Origin: Gymnopus androsaceus JB14
Lineage: Eukaryota > Basidiomycota > Agaricomycetes > Agaricales > Omphalotaceae
Assembly: GCA_009733575.1 (NCBI GenBank)
Contig: ML770076.1
Span: 1 to 21,141 of the forward strand
Direction: 5' to 3'
Length of the DNA: 21,141 nt
Both the position numbers and the translations under genes were made by a program. Positions 10,317 to 18,927 of the stretch are shown here, piece after piece. Position 1 is the first letter of the stretch; each line of letters starts with the position of its first letter. The notes under the pieces are model-generated. The model worked only from the letters and a program-made list of their open reading frames with translations, was not told the DNA's origin and did not search any database.

Positions 10317-11897
10317 TGGACCTATGTTTGACTTTTGTACATGATACACCTCCTTAATTTATGTTAAACTGCAGTCTATGTTTAAGCTCAATACATGTTG
10401 AAGCCTCCCAATGCATGGTGAATTACATCCTGTACTGCATTTCAGTACATGCTAAGGTTTCCCTCAGAAACCCAACCTGTGTTTCATCACATCCCATGTT
10501 TAACTTGAGTATATGCTATCCATTTTCAATCTTAGACCATCATTGATTCTATTCAGTATTGTCTTTTGATCAACTTGGAACCCACTGGGTGCCTGAAGGT
10601 TTCTGTCTATGCTGTCACTTTGCGACTTGACACTGCTACAATAGCCACACACCACACTGACACAAGAAAATAATAAATCAAAGTCCTTCAGCAATTTGAA
10701 TTGGTACAAACCTTGAAGTACCTACTTCCATATAACTGAACATTAAGAGGTTGTAGTAATCAGGGAAAAGCTGTGGCTGCCTCCAATTCCTGATCAGCTA
10801 CTGCCCAAGTGCTTGATGGAAGGTCCAGGGTAAATCACTTGAATCTTACAGATCACACACTTACAGAATATTTCACTGCTCAGTATGCAATCTAGAGAGA
10901 TAGTGGTCACTGGTTGAAGTAAGAGCAAGGCAAGGTTGGCAGTAATCACATGCAAATGGAAGTCATAAGTGCTTAGCTGTTCAATATTATAATTTATTCA
11001 ATATTTATAGTTACAAAAGGTTACGCTAAATATGGCAATGCTATATTAGAGTAAATGAATGTTGAAGATACACTGGGTGCTGCTAGGGGTACATTGGGGT
11101 GACTTTGAGGTGACTTTGAGGTGACTTTGGGTTTACTTTGGAGTTACTTTGGGGTGACTTTAGGGTGATGCTGGGGGGTTCGCTGAAAGTGCTATGCCCA
11201 AACGAAATAAGTTACCTTGAAATAAAGTCCGCTGCCTTATTCAAACTTAAATAATATGTTTTGCATTAGTGCAAGGCACTACTGCATGAATGGGTGAGCA
11301 AAGTATCGGACAGCGCTTTGCAGGTACAGTTCTGTGTGGCTGTGTGCATCGGCGCTTCACACATCAGCTATTCTCACGCTACTATGGCTGTACACGCATC
11401 TCCGGGGGCCCCAACCAATATCGGGTTCGCTTCACTCACCCAACAATTTACAACTTTGAAATACATTAAATATAGACTTGTAATGTATGAAACATATCTT
11501 TAGCTGTGTGTAATAGGCTCCAGTCTATCTCCAAATACATTTACAGTTGCTGCTCATGGTAATTGCTGGCTAGTAACACATTGTTGTTGAGACAAGATCC
11601 ATGACTTATGCACAGTTTCATGATTACTGCCATGTGAATGAAGCCTCATATGACTGAAATTAAACATTTCCAGTCAATTCTGGTGTTTTACATGGGGTCA
11701 CTGACTGGCAAATATGTAAAAATGAGGGGCTGAAAGTTCAATCTGTCCACTGGCAGTAGTGAGCTGCCTTAAATCATGCCCATATGCTTGAAGAGGGTCT
11801 AGGAGTCCTGTAGCACATTTCATGGACATCTACAATATTATTTATGGCTTAAGGTAGAATAAGGTAGAATAAGGTATTGGAGCTTAAAAATCCAAGG
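10317..11897. other. No gene seen; continuation of repeats, then unique sequence inside the hAT
   Basis: From 10317 to about 10520 the cagtacatg / cctatgttt repeats resume. After that the sequence is AT-rich and unrecognised. It includes a short-period repeat at 11093-11173, two 10-bp aaggtagaat copies near 11855-11875, and a possible 160-bp small element at 11286-11443 with imperfect ends tgggtgagcaaag / cttcactcaccca. Open frames are short and not protein-like. Confidence 0.4.
11093..11173 (+). repeat. Short tandem repeat, unit about 12 bp (GGGTGACTTTGA)
   Basis: Seven or so imperfect copies of ggtgactttgrg / ggtttactttgg / ggagttactttgg run head to tail, ending in ggtgatgctgggggg. G-rich on the plus strand. 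No coding potential. Confidence 0.7.
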
Positions 11898-12120
11898 AAC
11901 TTACGGCGGTTACTCGTCAACTTATGGCGGGTCATGCATCAACTTACGGCGGGTCATGCATCAACTTACAGCGGTCATTCTCTGACTTACGGCAGGTAAC
12001 GATTTTTTGTGCACATTGAACACCATATCAGATACGATACGGTCATTGTCCGGACGAAGGCACGTACAACCCGTATCGTAACTGATGTTACGGCCGTAGT
12101 ACGGTTGGATACGGGCCTCC
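11898..12120 (-). repeat. Inverted internal copy of the hAT left end, with ACTTACGGCGG tandem units
   Basis: Read on the minus strand, 12120 down to about 11898 repeats the plan of 6926-7165: a run of ccgtatcc / ccgtactacggccgtaac words, the identical gttcaatgtgcacaaaaaat, then ccgccgtaagtt units. Here the units form a tandem array (11898-12000) of acttaCggcgggtcatgcatca, about 22 bp, four to five copies. It abuts the broken transposase at about 12148, so the breakpoint between left-end sequence and coding sequence lies in 12120-12148. Confidence 0.65.
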
Positions 12121-12147
12121 TTTTCAGCTATTTCTGACTGTGCCCTA

Positions 12148-12738
12148 GTGCTTGATCCTCGAATATCATACAACGGTCTTAAGCACGAGTTCTCGGATGA
12201 TCCGAGCTTGCTTGAACATCTTGAGACTCAGAAGAAAAAACTACACGAATTCTACAATAGCTATTATGCATCTATTTCAACAGTTCGACTCAATGTCTCT
12301 CCTAGCTCATCTGCGCCCTCTACCTCCTTCCTTGGCCAAGGATCTCCGCAGAAAGGAAGTTTCAGATCTATGTACCGAATGAGCGCGCCATCTACCAACG
12401 AGCTTGATCAGTACTTTGGTATGCCCCAAGAAGACATTGATTTATGCGATCCCGTGGCCTGGTGGTACGCTCGTCGAAACTCACATCCACATCTCTACCA
12501 TTTGGCACGCAATATTATGTCAATTCCTGGTGAGCTGATTTTCTTGTTCCAGCATTCAATTTCTAAGTTTCTCGCAGGGTCTGCTGTTGCCGTTGAACAT
12601 ATCTTCTCCAGTGGAAGGGATACAATTTCACTCAGGCGTACCAGGTTGGCTGCAGATACCATACGTGTCCTTATGCTTGTGAAGCATCGTCTTCGCACTG
12701 CTCGGTCTGCTGTGGAAGAGATCATAGAGGATAACTGA
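12148..12738 (+). pseudogene. hAT transposase, C-terminal fragment with dimerisation domain
   Basis: The fragment starts abruptly at LDPRISYNGLKHEF, the usual motif at the end of the hAT catalytic region. It continues through a Ser-rich linker, then ELDQYFGMPQEDIDLCDPVAWWYARRN and LYHLARNIMSIPGSAVAVEHIFSSGRDTISLRRTRL, the classical hAT family C-terminal dimerisation domain. It ends at a stop (12736-12738). A 48-bp intron (12530-12577, GTGAG...CGCAG) fits between SIP-G and SAVAVEH; being a multiple of three it leaves the frame open if retained. Everything upstream of LDPR, including the BED zinc finger and the catalytic acids, is absent. The fragment is orientated toward the hAT right end. No frameshift or internal stop is seen, so the truncation looks fairly recent. 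Confidence 0.88.
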
Positions 12739-12779
12739 GTAGTTTTAACTTTTAAAATATTTCGATTTCATTTATTTAC

Positions 12780-12948
12780 TTGGAATCACTACTTACGACC
12801 GTAATACGACCGTAACTGCCGTATTGTTCACCGTACGTACCGTAAGGCATCCTGGTTCTAACTTTACGGTACGGATACGGGTTTCACCGTGCTGATACTG
12901 ACCGTACTGAGTACGGCCGTATCCGTAACGGTACGGAGATCATCCCTA
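12780..12948 (-). repeat. hAT right end and subterminal repeats
   Basis: Dense cgtaatacgaccgtaac, cgtacgtaccgtaagg, tacggatacggg and gtacggccgtatccgtaacggtacgg-type words end in catcccta. They are the mirror of the left-end words at 6926-6986 and probably act as transposase-binding sites. Confidence 0.7.
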
Positions 12949-12956
12949 TGTACATC
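12949..12956. repeat. Right 8-bp target-site duplication of hAT (tgtacatc)
   Basis: Exact copy of 6906-6913, directly following the element end catcccta. Confidence 0.85.
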
Positions 12957-13572
12957 CACCTTGTATCCACCTGCGAGTCGCCTTAAATCATGATTCATAT
13001 CTTGCAAAAGATAGGAGCGAGCTCCCTGCCAAAAAAACTGGTCGGGGTACTATGTTAACAGTGAACTTCTTTACAACCAGATTGAATATTGATATCACAA
13101 GTTCCAATTGACAAATATGCAAGAAAAATTAGGAATCTAACTTTCAGGTTTTTGGGCAGATGTCATGGCTCTCTTATCAGTTCTATCTTTTTTGTTTTTA
13201 AAAAAAATGCAGACTTGTATCTGCCACAGTGCACCGCATCTTACTCATGGAGCCCAAAAAAATCCAAACTGGCAGGGAATTTGCTCCTATCTTTGTATGC
13301 AAGATATAATCATGATTTGAACTAAGGTAGATGTACAGTATAGGAGATCATTCTTTCAGTGCTAGCAATGATCATCATGATACAAATGTTCTACAGCTTG
13401 AAGCTTTGTTGCTTGTTCATTGCTATATGAAAGTCATCCTTGTACAGTATTTAACCACTCCTTTGTGTTACGAACACTTTATCTTATCTCATGCTACATG
13501 GACTATTACTTATCATTTCCTTTGTTTACCTTTATATCACCCATTGTTGTGCAATCTATGCATTAAGTACTT

Positions 13573-14029
13573 CTGATAAGTTTTGGGCACTAGTAATGCA
13601 TTACTAGCTGATAGCTATCAGATCGCTGCCATTTTTCCAAGAATGTTCAATTTCCAAGTCCAATTTTGAGTGTATTTTACTGTTTTTGAAGCCAATTTTC
13701 AATGTATTGACTTAATTTTTGCACACAGGGTTAGGGTTAGGATTAAGTTAGGTCTGGGGGCTAGCGGTTAGGGTTTAGGGTTAGATTAGGGCTAGGATGT
13801 GGTCCAGGGCTGTTCCGGCCCTGGACCGGGTTAGGGAAGGGTTAAGGTTAGGTTAGGGGTTGAGGTTAATGATTAGGGTTGGTTAGGGGTCCGGTTAGGG
13901 GTCTGGTTAGGGCTTAGGGTTAGGTATATCATTAAAAAAAGGAAAATAGTGTACATTTTTTTAGTAATGCATAAGAATGCCCAATAGCTATTGGCTAGTA
14001 ATGCATTACTTGTGCCCGAGACTTATTGG
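13573..14029. mobile_element. MITE-like element (457 bp) carrying telomere-like repeats
   Basis: The 49-bp ends 13573-13621 and 13981-14029 are inverted repeats matching at 40 of 49 positions. Both contain gggcac, the 14-bp palindrome agtaatgcattact, and an inner palindrome: ctgatagctatcag at the left, ccaatagctattgg at the right. Between them lie AT-rich spacers and a TTAGGG-type array (13728-13924). No coding sequence. No clear target duplication found, so the exact outer bases are uncertain by a few nucleotides. Confidence 0.7.
13728..13924 (+). repeat. Interstitial degenerate TTAGGG repeat with central hairpin
   Basis: About 200 bp of ttaggg, ttagggt, ttaggtt and ttaggggt-type words run in one orientation, TTAGGG being the usual telomere repeat of filamentous fungi. 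A GC-rich hairpin at 13801-13827 (ggtccagggc / gccctggacc with a seven-base loop) sits in the middle. Confidence 0.8.
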
Positions 14030-14417
14030 GTTGTAATGTGTAGACTGCACAGCTACAGCTGTTTATATTTCCTTGGTGCTTACTTAAGCATGCACTTATT
14101 TAGGTGCATGGCTATGCTGTTTGGACATGCTTACCTTTTTATAGAGTTTGACACATGTACAATCATTGCATGATCATTTGATCCTTGATCATAGGTCTTG
14201 ATCATACAATCATCCTTCAATCACTTTGATCACACCTCATGCTAGGATGCTGCATTTGGTGCTGGATACTCGTGCCCATGGAAAGTGACAGGCTGCTACT
14301 GAATTACTCAATATATTTTATGTCTTCCTCATTGTTTGCAACTCATATGTAGCATGTAGAAGTTGTCCAGTGGTCTTGTAGCTGGGTATACACATATTTT
14401 CACTACAATACAGTAAA
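14030..14417. other. No gene seen
   Basis: AT-rich spacer. The only pattern is a cluster of tgatca / ttgatcc words at 14162-14233. The final five bases (gtaaa, 14413-14417) look like one copy of the LTR target duplication. Confidence 0.5.
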
Positions 14418-15562
14418 TGTTAGGAAGTGTCGCGCTTCCTAACAAGTCCAACAGGACCCACGGTTAATGGACTGGAATTCCGACAGCAATAGCCTGCCGG
14501 TTTATGACAGGCGCCCAAAATCTTCTTCTTTCTCCGCTGCCACGACGACGCCATTCCCAACCTTTCCCAACTACTAATTTCCGACGTCTACGGTCATTTA
14601 CCCCACAGTCGCTGTTTCGAATGTCTTAGCGGCGCTACCAACGAAATTCCCGATATTTCCTCTCGACAAATTGACTCTTCCCCCAAATTCCCCAACATTC
14701 CAAACCCTACAAGACCAGTCGCAACACAACTCCCATATCCCTTGTTTCTCATACCAAATTTCCTATTCCATCATCCTCTCATTAGCTTACTATTGCTAGG
14801 GACCGGGACCCATTCCAACGGCTCACTATGACTTGCAACTATACTCGAAATTGCGTTGTCACTGCAGGTTGAACTCGCAATTCCGAATTATATTACCATC
14901 ACAACGATACCCTCTTCATTCTCTTACAGTGTCTATGTATCTGCAATGCCCGAGTACCTTCCCTACCCTCCCTTATACTATTACCAATTACCAATTTTAT
15001 TACAGTGGTACAATGAGTCAACCCTCTTGGACAATACATTGTATTCTCCCTTTTTCGAGAGACAACTTGCGCAGTGCTGCGCGAGCTGCGGCCCAGTCAA
15101 ATGCGCGGGTCGCGCAGCTAACTTTACTGCGCGACTACACATACGCAGGTCGACAAACCATTATAGTTATATTAATTACTGTCCGATAACCTATATAAGC
15201 TGGGGACCTTGCCTGTAAGGCCTCCAGATCAGTTATTTTGCAATTATATCGGTTTTCTTCTCTCATTCAGTCTTTCTCTCTCTCAGTCTCTTGTCTCTTA
15301 TCTCCAGCTCTCTCTCCTCTCTATCTCTTTTTATCAACCAATGCAACCTTGATCTTGATTCCCCTAAATCACCCAACACTCCAGTTATTATAACTATACT
15401 ACATTGCCAATTTCCAACCCACCATCTCAAGTAGACATATCTGCCCAGCGGTCTTTGTCAGCGTAAACCCCAAAACCAATTAATCAGATCTCTTGTCACT
15501 AAAAACGGTGCCTTTTTCCCACTCGACACCTCCTAGAGAAGTCAACGCGACATGCTCTAACA
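14418..15562 (+). mobile_element. Solo LTR of a retrotransposon, about 1145 bp
   Basis: It begins TGTTAG and ends CTAACA, a six-base terminal inverted repeat of the TG...CA kind. It is flanked by gtaaa (14413-14417) and ataaa (15563-15567), a five-base duplication with one change. The first 27 bases form a hairpin (tgttaggaag / cttcctaaca around tgtcgcg). A TATA box (ctatataagc, 15191-15200) is followed by pyrimidine-rich ctctctct sequence, the normal U3-R-U5 layout. No polyprotein remains on either side, so recombination has removed the body. The orientation follows the TATA box. Frames inside (for example 14833-15218) are not considered genes. Confidence 0.7.
15191..15200 (+). promoter_or_regulatory. 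TATA box of the solo LTR
   Basis: ctatataagc sits about 360 bp before the LTR end, followed within 50 bp by a pyrimidine-rich initiator-like region. Confidence 0.55.
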
Positions 15563-16264
15563 ATAAATCTATCAAATTAAAATGTTGTGTGTCCTCCTTT
15601 AGCCTCCAGAATTGCCTCGACAACTTCAGATATCCAATTCACATACTTGTCAATGTCCTCAATGAGTATCTGGTCCCAAACTTCACAGACAGCCTGGATG
15701 AGTGCTGGTACGGATGTAGGATGATGAGGTAAAGCCCTAATGCCCTTTTCGAGCTCAAACCAAACAGTGTCGATGGGGTTGGCATCAGGTGAAGATGGTG
15801 GATGGAGGAAAATGATGATTTGTTGATCATTGAGCCAATGTTTTCTTGTTTTGGAATTATGACTTGGTGCACTGTCCTCCTTCTCTGTGACCTCATTTTG
15901 TTCCAGAACTGCAAGACGGGCCTCCCAAAACCTGTTCCTGGTACCTTGCAGCATTCACTCCACCTCCTTTCCCACTGGATATTTGAGCACAACCAGCAAC
16001 CCTTTTTTAGCCTTCATAATGCATCTCCATACCATGATGCAAATACTAGACTGCTTAAATGTTGGAATCAAACAGTTGTCTTTGTATTCCTTATCTGCAG
16101 TCCATGTAATGTAGATGCAACCACAAGAGTCATCCAAATGGACATAACTCATCTGACCAAACCACTTGTGACTCTGTCCCATTTGATTCCCCAATTCTGC
16201 TTTGCCCATACCAACCTTCGATGGGCAGCTGCTGCAAAGATGATTTGATGTGCTACCAGTTGCA

Positions 16265-16272
16265 CAATATTT
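16265..16272. repeat. Left target-site duplication of hAT MITE (caatattt)
   Basis: Identical to 16873-16880. The duplicated bases come from the Tc1 transposase reading frame (CAC CAA ATA TTG on the minus strand). Confidence 0.85.
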
Positions 16273-16872
16273 TAGACATGGGCACGAATGCCAAATGTTT
16301 GTGAATATTCGTGAATATATTTGCATTCAGCATTCGAATGTTGAATGTTTGATGGGTAAACATTCACATTCACACGAATGGACATTCGAATGTGAATGTC
16401 CGGTTTTGGAATGGTGAATGTTTTTAACATTCGTGACCTTATTTCACTTTATTAATTTATTTTCACATATAATACTATAATTATGATTTGTATACCTTAA
16501 GCAAAACCAGATGGCGTACCTGTTTATTGTTCCCCTTGTGTGTGATGTAACTGAGGCCCTGATTCACACCAAAACCATCTGTCCATTAGAGTTCAGACCT
16601 TGGCATGGTCACTTTATATCTTAGTACTTGAACTTATATATTTAGATAGTAGTAGTGTTTTATTATGTATAATAATGTATGTATTTATTTATTATGACAT
16701 TTGTGAATACATTCAAATATTTGCCTAAAATATTCATATTTGCGAATGCTTTGTATAAAAACATTCGCATTTGCACAAATGTGCACTCGAATGTGAATGT
16801 CCAGATTCGGAGCACAAATATTTGCATCATGAATGTTGAATGCATTTGAATGGGCATTTGTGCCCATGTCTA
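16273..16872. mobile_element. hAT-type MITE, 600 bp
   Basis: Ends tagacatgggcacraatgcc are inverted at the two sides, with an exact 8-bp duplication (caatattt) outside. Both subterminal regions are crowded with cattcgaatg / gaatgtgaatg / cattcgcatttg words on both strands (16280-16440 and 16695-16860), typical transposase-binding repeats. The centre (about 16440-16690) is AT-rich and empty. It is inserted in the Tc1 pseudogene. Confidence 0.9.
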
Positions 16873-16880
16873 CAATATTT
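16873..16880. repeat. Right target-site duplication of hAT MITE (caatattt)
   Basis: Exact copy of 16265-16272 directly after the element end cccatgtcta. Confidence 0.85.
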
Positions 16881-17019
16881 GGTGAGGATTTTCTGTCAGG
16901 CCTTGGCTCATTTCCAGACACTCCGTGCACCCGCTATCCACCTGCTGATGTTCCCCACACTTGGTGACTGTCTGCAGATACTTCCCACACTCATTACCTA
17001 AATTGTGGGCGCTTCCTAT

Positions 17020-17130
17020 GCTTATTTACCATTTATCCTGCCTGCCGGGCACTTTCTACATGTGATTACCAGTTATCCTGCCTCCCAGGTGCCTCCTGCA
17101 CTTGATAACCATCCATCAGGCCCTCCCGAC
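17020..17130 (+). repeat. Tandem units of about 48 bp upstream of the TATA box
   Basis: Three diverged copies carry ttaccatttatcctgcctgccgggc, ttaccagttatcctgcctcccaggtg-like and ataaccatccatcaggccctcccg-like cores. Their position upstream of 17153 fits enhancer-like repeats in an LTR U3. Confidence 0.55.
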
Positions 17131-17460
17131 AACTTCCACAGCCACCCTACAGTATATAAGTAGACACCCCGAGTCCATGTACCCCAGTCTGTTATTACTG
17201 CTGTTACCATTATTTTCTGGTTTCCGAATCTATTCTGTTTGGTGCCCATCACTGTCTCTCTGTTTTGCCTGTTTCAACCAGCTGTGCCTTCCGAGCTCCG
17301 TTCAAAGGCCCACTGTCATCTGCATTGACCGTGAGGCTCCATCCGTAGATCCCAAATCTATGTCTGGAGCTCACTGTCTTCTATATCTGTTTACAACTTT
17401 ACAACCAAAGCTCCTCGGGAGCTTCCTATTTGGGTTTTGCTACCTCTAGAACCTCTGGCA

Positions 17461-17607
17461 CCATCTGCTTTCACCCTATTCCATCTGCTTTTGCACTATT
17501 CCCGTCTGCTTTCACCCTATTCCTTCCGCTCCCACGCTATTTCCGTCCGCTTTCACCCTATTCCATCCGCTCCCACGCTATTTCTGTCCGCTTTCACCCT
17601 ATTTCCA
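17461..17607 (+). repeat. Minisatellite, about 20-bp half-units in 40-bp pairs
   Basis: Roughly seven units alternate between tccgctttcaccctatt and tccgctcccacgctatt, each followed by a variable ccr/tt joint. It lies downstream of the LTR TATA box. Confidence 0.75.
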
Positions 17608-18043
17608 CCCACATCATCCATATTTGGACATATTACACCCTTTTGGACCACCCCTTCATACATATTCCATCCGCTTCCACTCACTTCTGGTTGTCGGACC
17701 ACAATACCACCCGATTCCTCCTGATTACGTCAGCGAGTGGCCCGTACACTGTTCCTTGCACCTCCGAGACTTGTACTGTTCCATACAACACTCATACTAC
17801 TGTCCAGATCCACCTTACGGCATGGTTCCCCCGGGTGCTCACGTTTGGTCTCCACTTACATCTAGGTGCAAGACATTTGGGATACATCAGTTCAAGATCC
17901 ATTTCGTGCACCAGGTCTCACATTTTCTTGCTAATACCATATGGAATTTCTGTGATTTCAGCAGCATTGGCAATGGTTTTTCCACTCTGAATTGAGCCAA
18001 TTAAACAATTTTTCTTTGGAGAAGAATGCTGTATATGTGTCAT

Positions 18044-18927
18044 GGTGGTAGTAGTACAGAAGTAGTTACAAAATCAAGCAAACTTGTGAGTCATCAAGAT
18101 ATTGTAAGATCCCTGGCCCATCACTTTCCGTGGGCACAAGTATATCACTTATTACTTACAGACATCAATACTGCTCTACTTCATAGTTTCATGCATTGTT
18201 GCAGTATGTACAGGGCATAGGGTACTGGGTCTAGGGCTTGTACAGTAGTATATATAGTAGTTGTAGCTGTAGCATAGTCTTTAGCTTCAATCTTGTCAAT
18301 ATCTCCTAGTCCTCAATATATTCTTCTTCTCTTTTCCTCATTGTTCATCTCTTTGCCCAAGTCAGAAGTTGTGATGCCTGGTATCTCATGTTGTGAGGAA
18401 GTAGTCACTGACACTTTGGACATGATCACTCCTTTGTACAGTGACATTTTCTGAAACCAGGATGCATCTGGGTAAGTAAAAATGGTGTTCAAATTCAAGA
18501 TATGGGATGTATCAAGGCCCAACACATTCAACTATGTACATATTCATGTATGCCCTCTCAGGGTAGACAGATTGGTATAATTTTTATAGGAAGCCAAAAA
18601 AAGGAAATCAGGTATAATGCAATTAATAATTTCTTTCATGGTATACTTTTGCTGTCAGTAGATGTGGATGAGCTTTACAATCATGTCCAGATTGATATGT
18701 TGGTACTTAAAACCAATATTTAAGGAGAAATTCAATTTTTATAGTTTTGATGAGAATAGGGAAAGTGTTTATTGAGTGTCATATATGATATTATGGAGGT
18801 CCCAGGGCCCAGTACAAGTGTCATTCAGATAGATGCATTGTAAAATCATTATTTTAGGCACAGAGCGCACCTCAAAAGATGCCAGACCACATACAGAATG
18901 GGGTGTACAAAGGAGTGTTTTTGACCA
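18044..18927. other. No gene seen
   Basis: AT-rich sequence with a tatatatagtagttgtag run at 18250-18267 that resembles an LTR promoter, but no matching ends were found. Short frames only. Presumably contains the missing 5' end of the Tc1 element. Confidence 0.4.

Larger units (their letters stand above)
6914..12948 (+). mobile_element. hAT-superfamily DNA transposon, 6035 bp, nested and defective
   Basis: Ends are tagggatg...catcccta. The first 19 bases at each end agree as tagggatg, four variable bases, then ccgtacc. It is bounded by an exact 8-bp duplication (tgtacatc). Both ends are built from repeated ccgtaatacgg / cgtaccg words, typical subterminal transposase-binding repeats. The only transposase remnant is the C-terminal hATC region at 12148-12738; the N-terminal zinc-finger and most of the catalytic domain are missing. 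The middle is filled with an inverted copy of the element's own left end (about 11898-12120), a repeat-rich stretch (7166-8729, 10317-11897), and a separate TA-flanked element (8732-10314). It cannot move itself as it stands, but the ends look intact enough for mobilisation in trans. Confidence 0.85.
6786..13466. mobile_element. Inverted-repeat (foldback/MITE-like) element split by the hAT insertion
   Basis: With the hAT removed, 6786-6913 joined to 12957-about 13045 matches the reverse complement of about 13250-13466. Shared words include aagcttcaag, gtagaacaytggtatcatg-like sequence, atcatgatgatcat, tgtacatcyacctt, aaatcatgatt, atatcttgca and gataggagc. The original element would be about 640 bp with arms of roughly 215 bp and a central part near 13046-13249 that encodes nothing I recognise. 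Arms are clearly diverged, so it is older than the hAT. Outer ends look like actgtccaag and cttgtacagt; no clean target duplication was seen. Confidence 0.6.
16965..17875 (+). mobile_element. Probable second solo LTR, about 911 bp, inside the Tc1 pseudogene
   Basis: Removing TGACTGTCT...AAGACA, with flanks cttgg (16960-16964) and tttgg (17876-17880) as an imperfect five-base duplication, rejoins the Tc1 reading frame without shift (…ELMYPK + CGEHQQVDS…). It has a TATA box (agtatataag, 17151-17160), an upstream set of about 48-bp repeats (17020-17130, words ttaccagttatcctgcctcccagg), and a downstream 20-bp minisatellite. The boundaries rest on TG...CA and the frame repair, so they may be off by several bases. 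Long open frames within it (for example 17102-17449, 17430-17990) are low-complexity and not taken as genes. Confidence 0.55.
15577..18043 (-). pseudogene. Tc1/mariner-type transposase, decayed and interrupted twice
   Basis: Reading from ATG 18043: HIQHSSPKKNCLIGSIQSGKTIANAAEITEIPYG is the N-terminal helix-turn-helix, followed by an in-frame stop after ISKKM (TGA, probably from TGG). After the LTR at 16965-17875 the frame continues through TENPHQIL at 16964-16881. The 600-bp MITE then splits the NPHQ-IL codons. The catalytic domain follows: VWSDE (first Asp), LIPTFKQSS, EDSAPSHNSK (second Asp), then 34 residues to SPDANPIDTVW. The third acid is therefore Asp (DD34D), where Tc1 proteins usually have Glu. 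The end is GGHTTF, stop at 15577-15579. Several frameshifts occur near 15955-16200. Without the insertions the length is about 315 codons, near normal for the family. Terminal inverted repeats were not located; the solo LTR begins just past its 3' end. Confidence 0.85.

Noticed and set aside
13728..13924. True chromosome end (telomere).
   Set aside because: The repeats are degenerate, short, flanked by inverted ends, and unique sequence with genes or elements continues on both sides.
17020..17607. CRISPR-like array.
   Set aside because: Units are contiguous tandem repeats without unique spacers of constant length, in a eukaryotic context.
17102..17990. Overlapping long plus-strand open frames (115-186 codons).
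   Set aside because: They are translations of the LTR repeats and minisatellite, and the end runs antisense through the Tc1 helix-turn-helix region.
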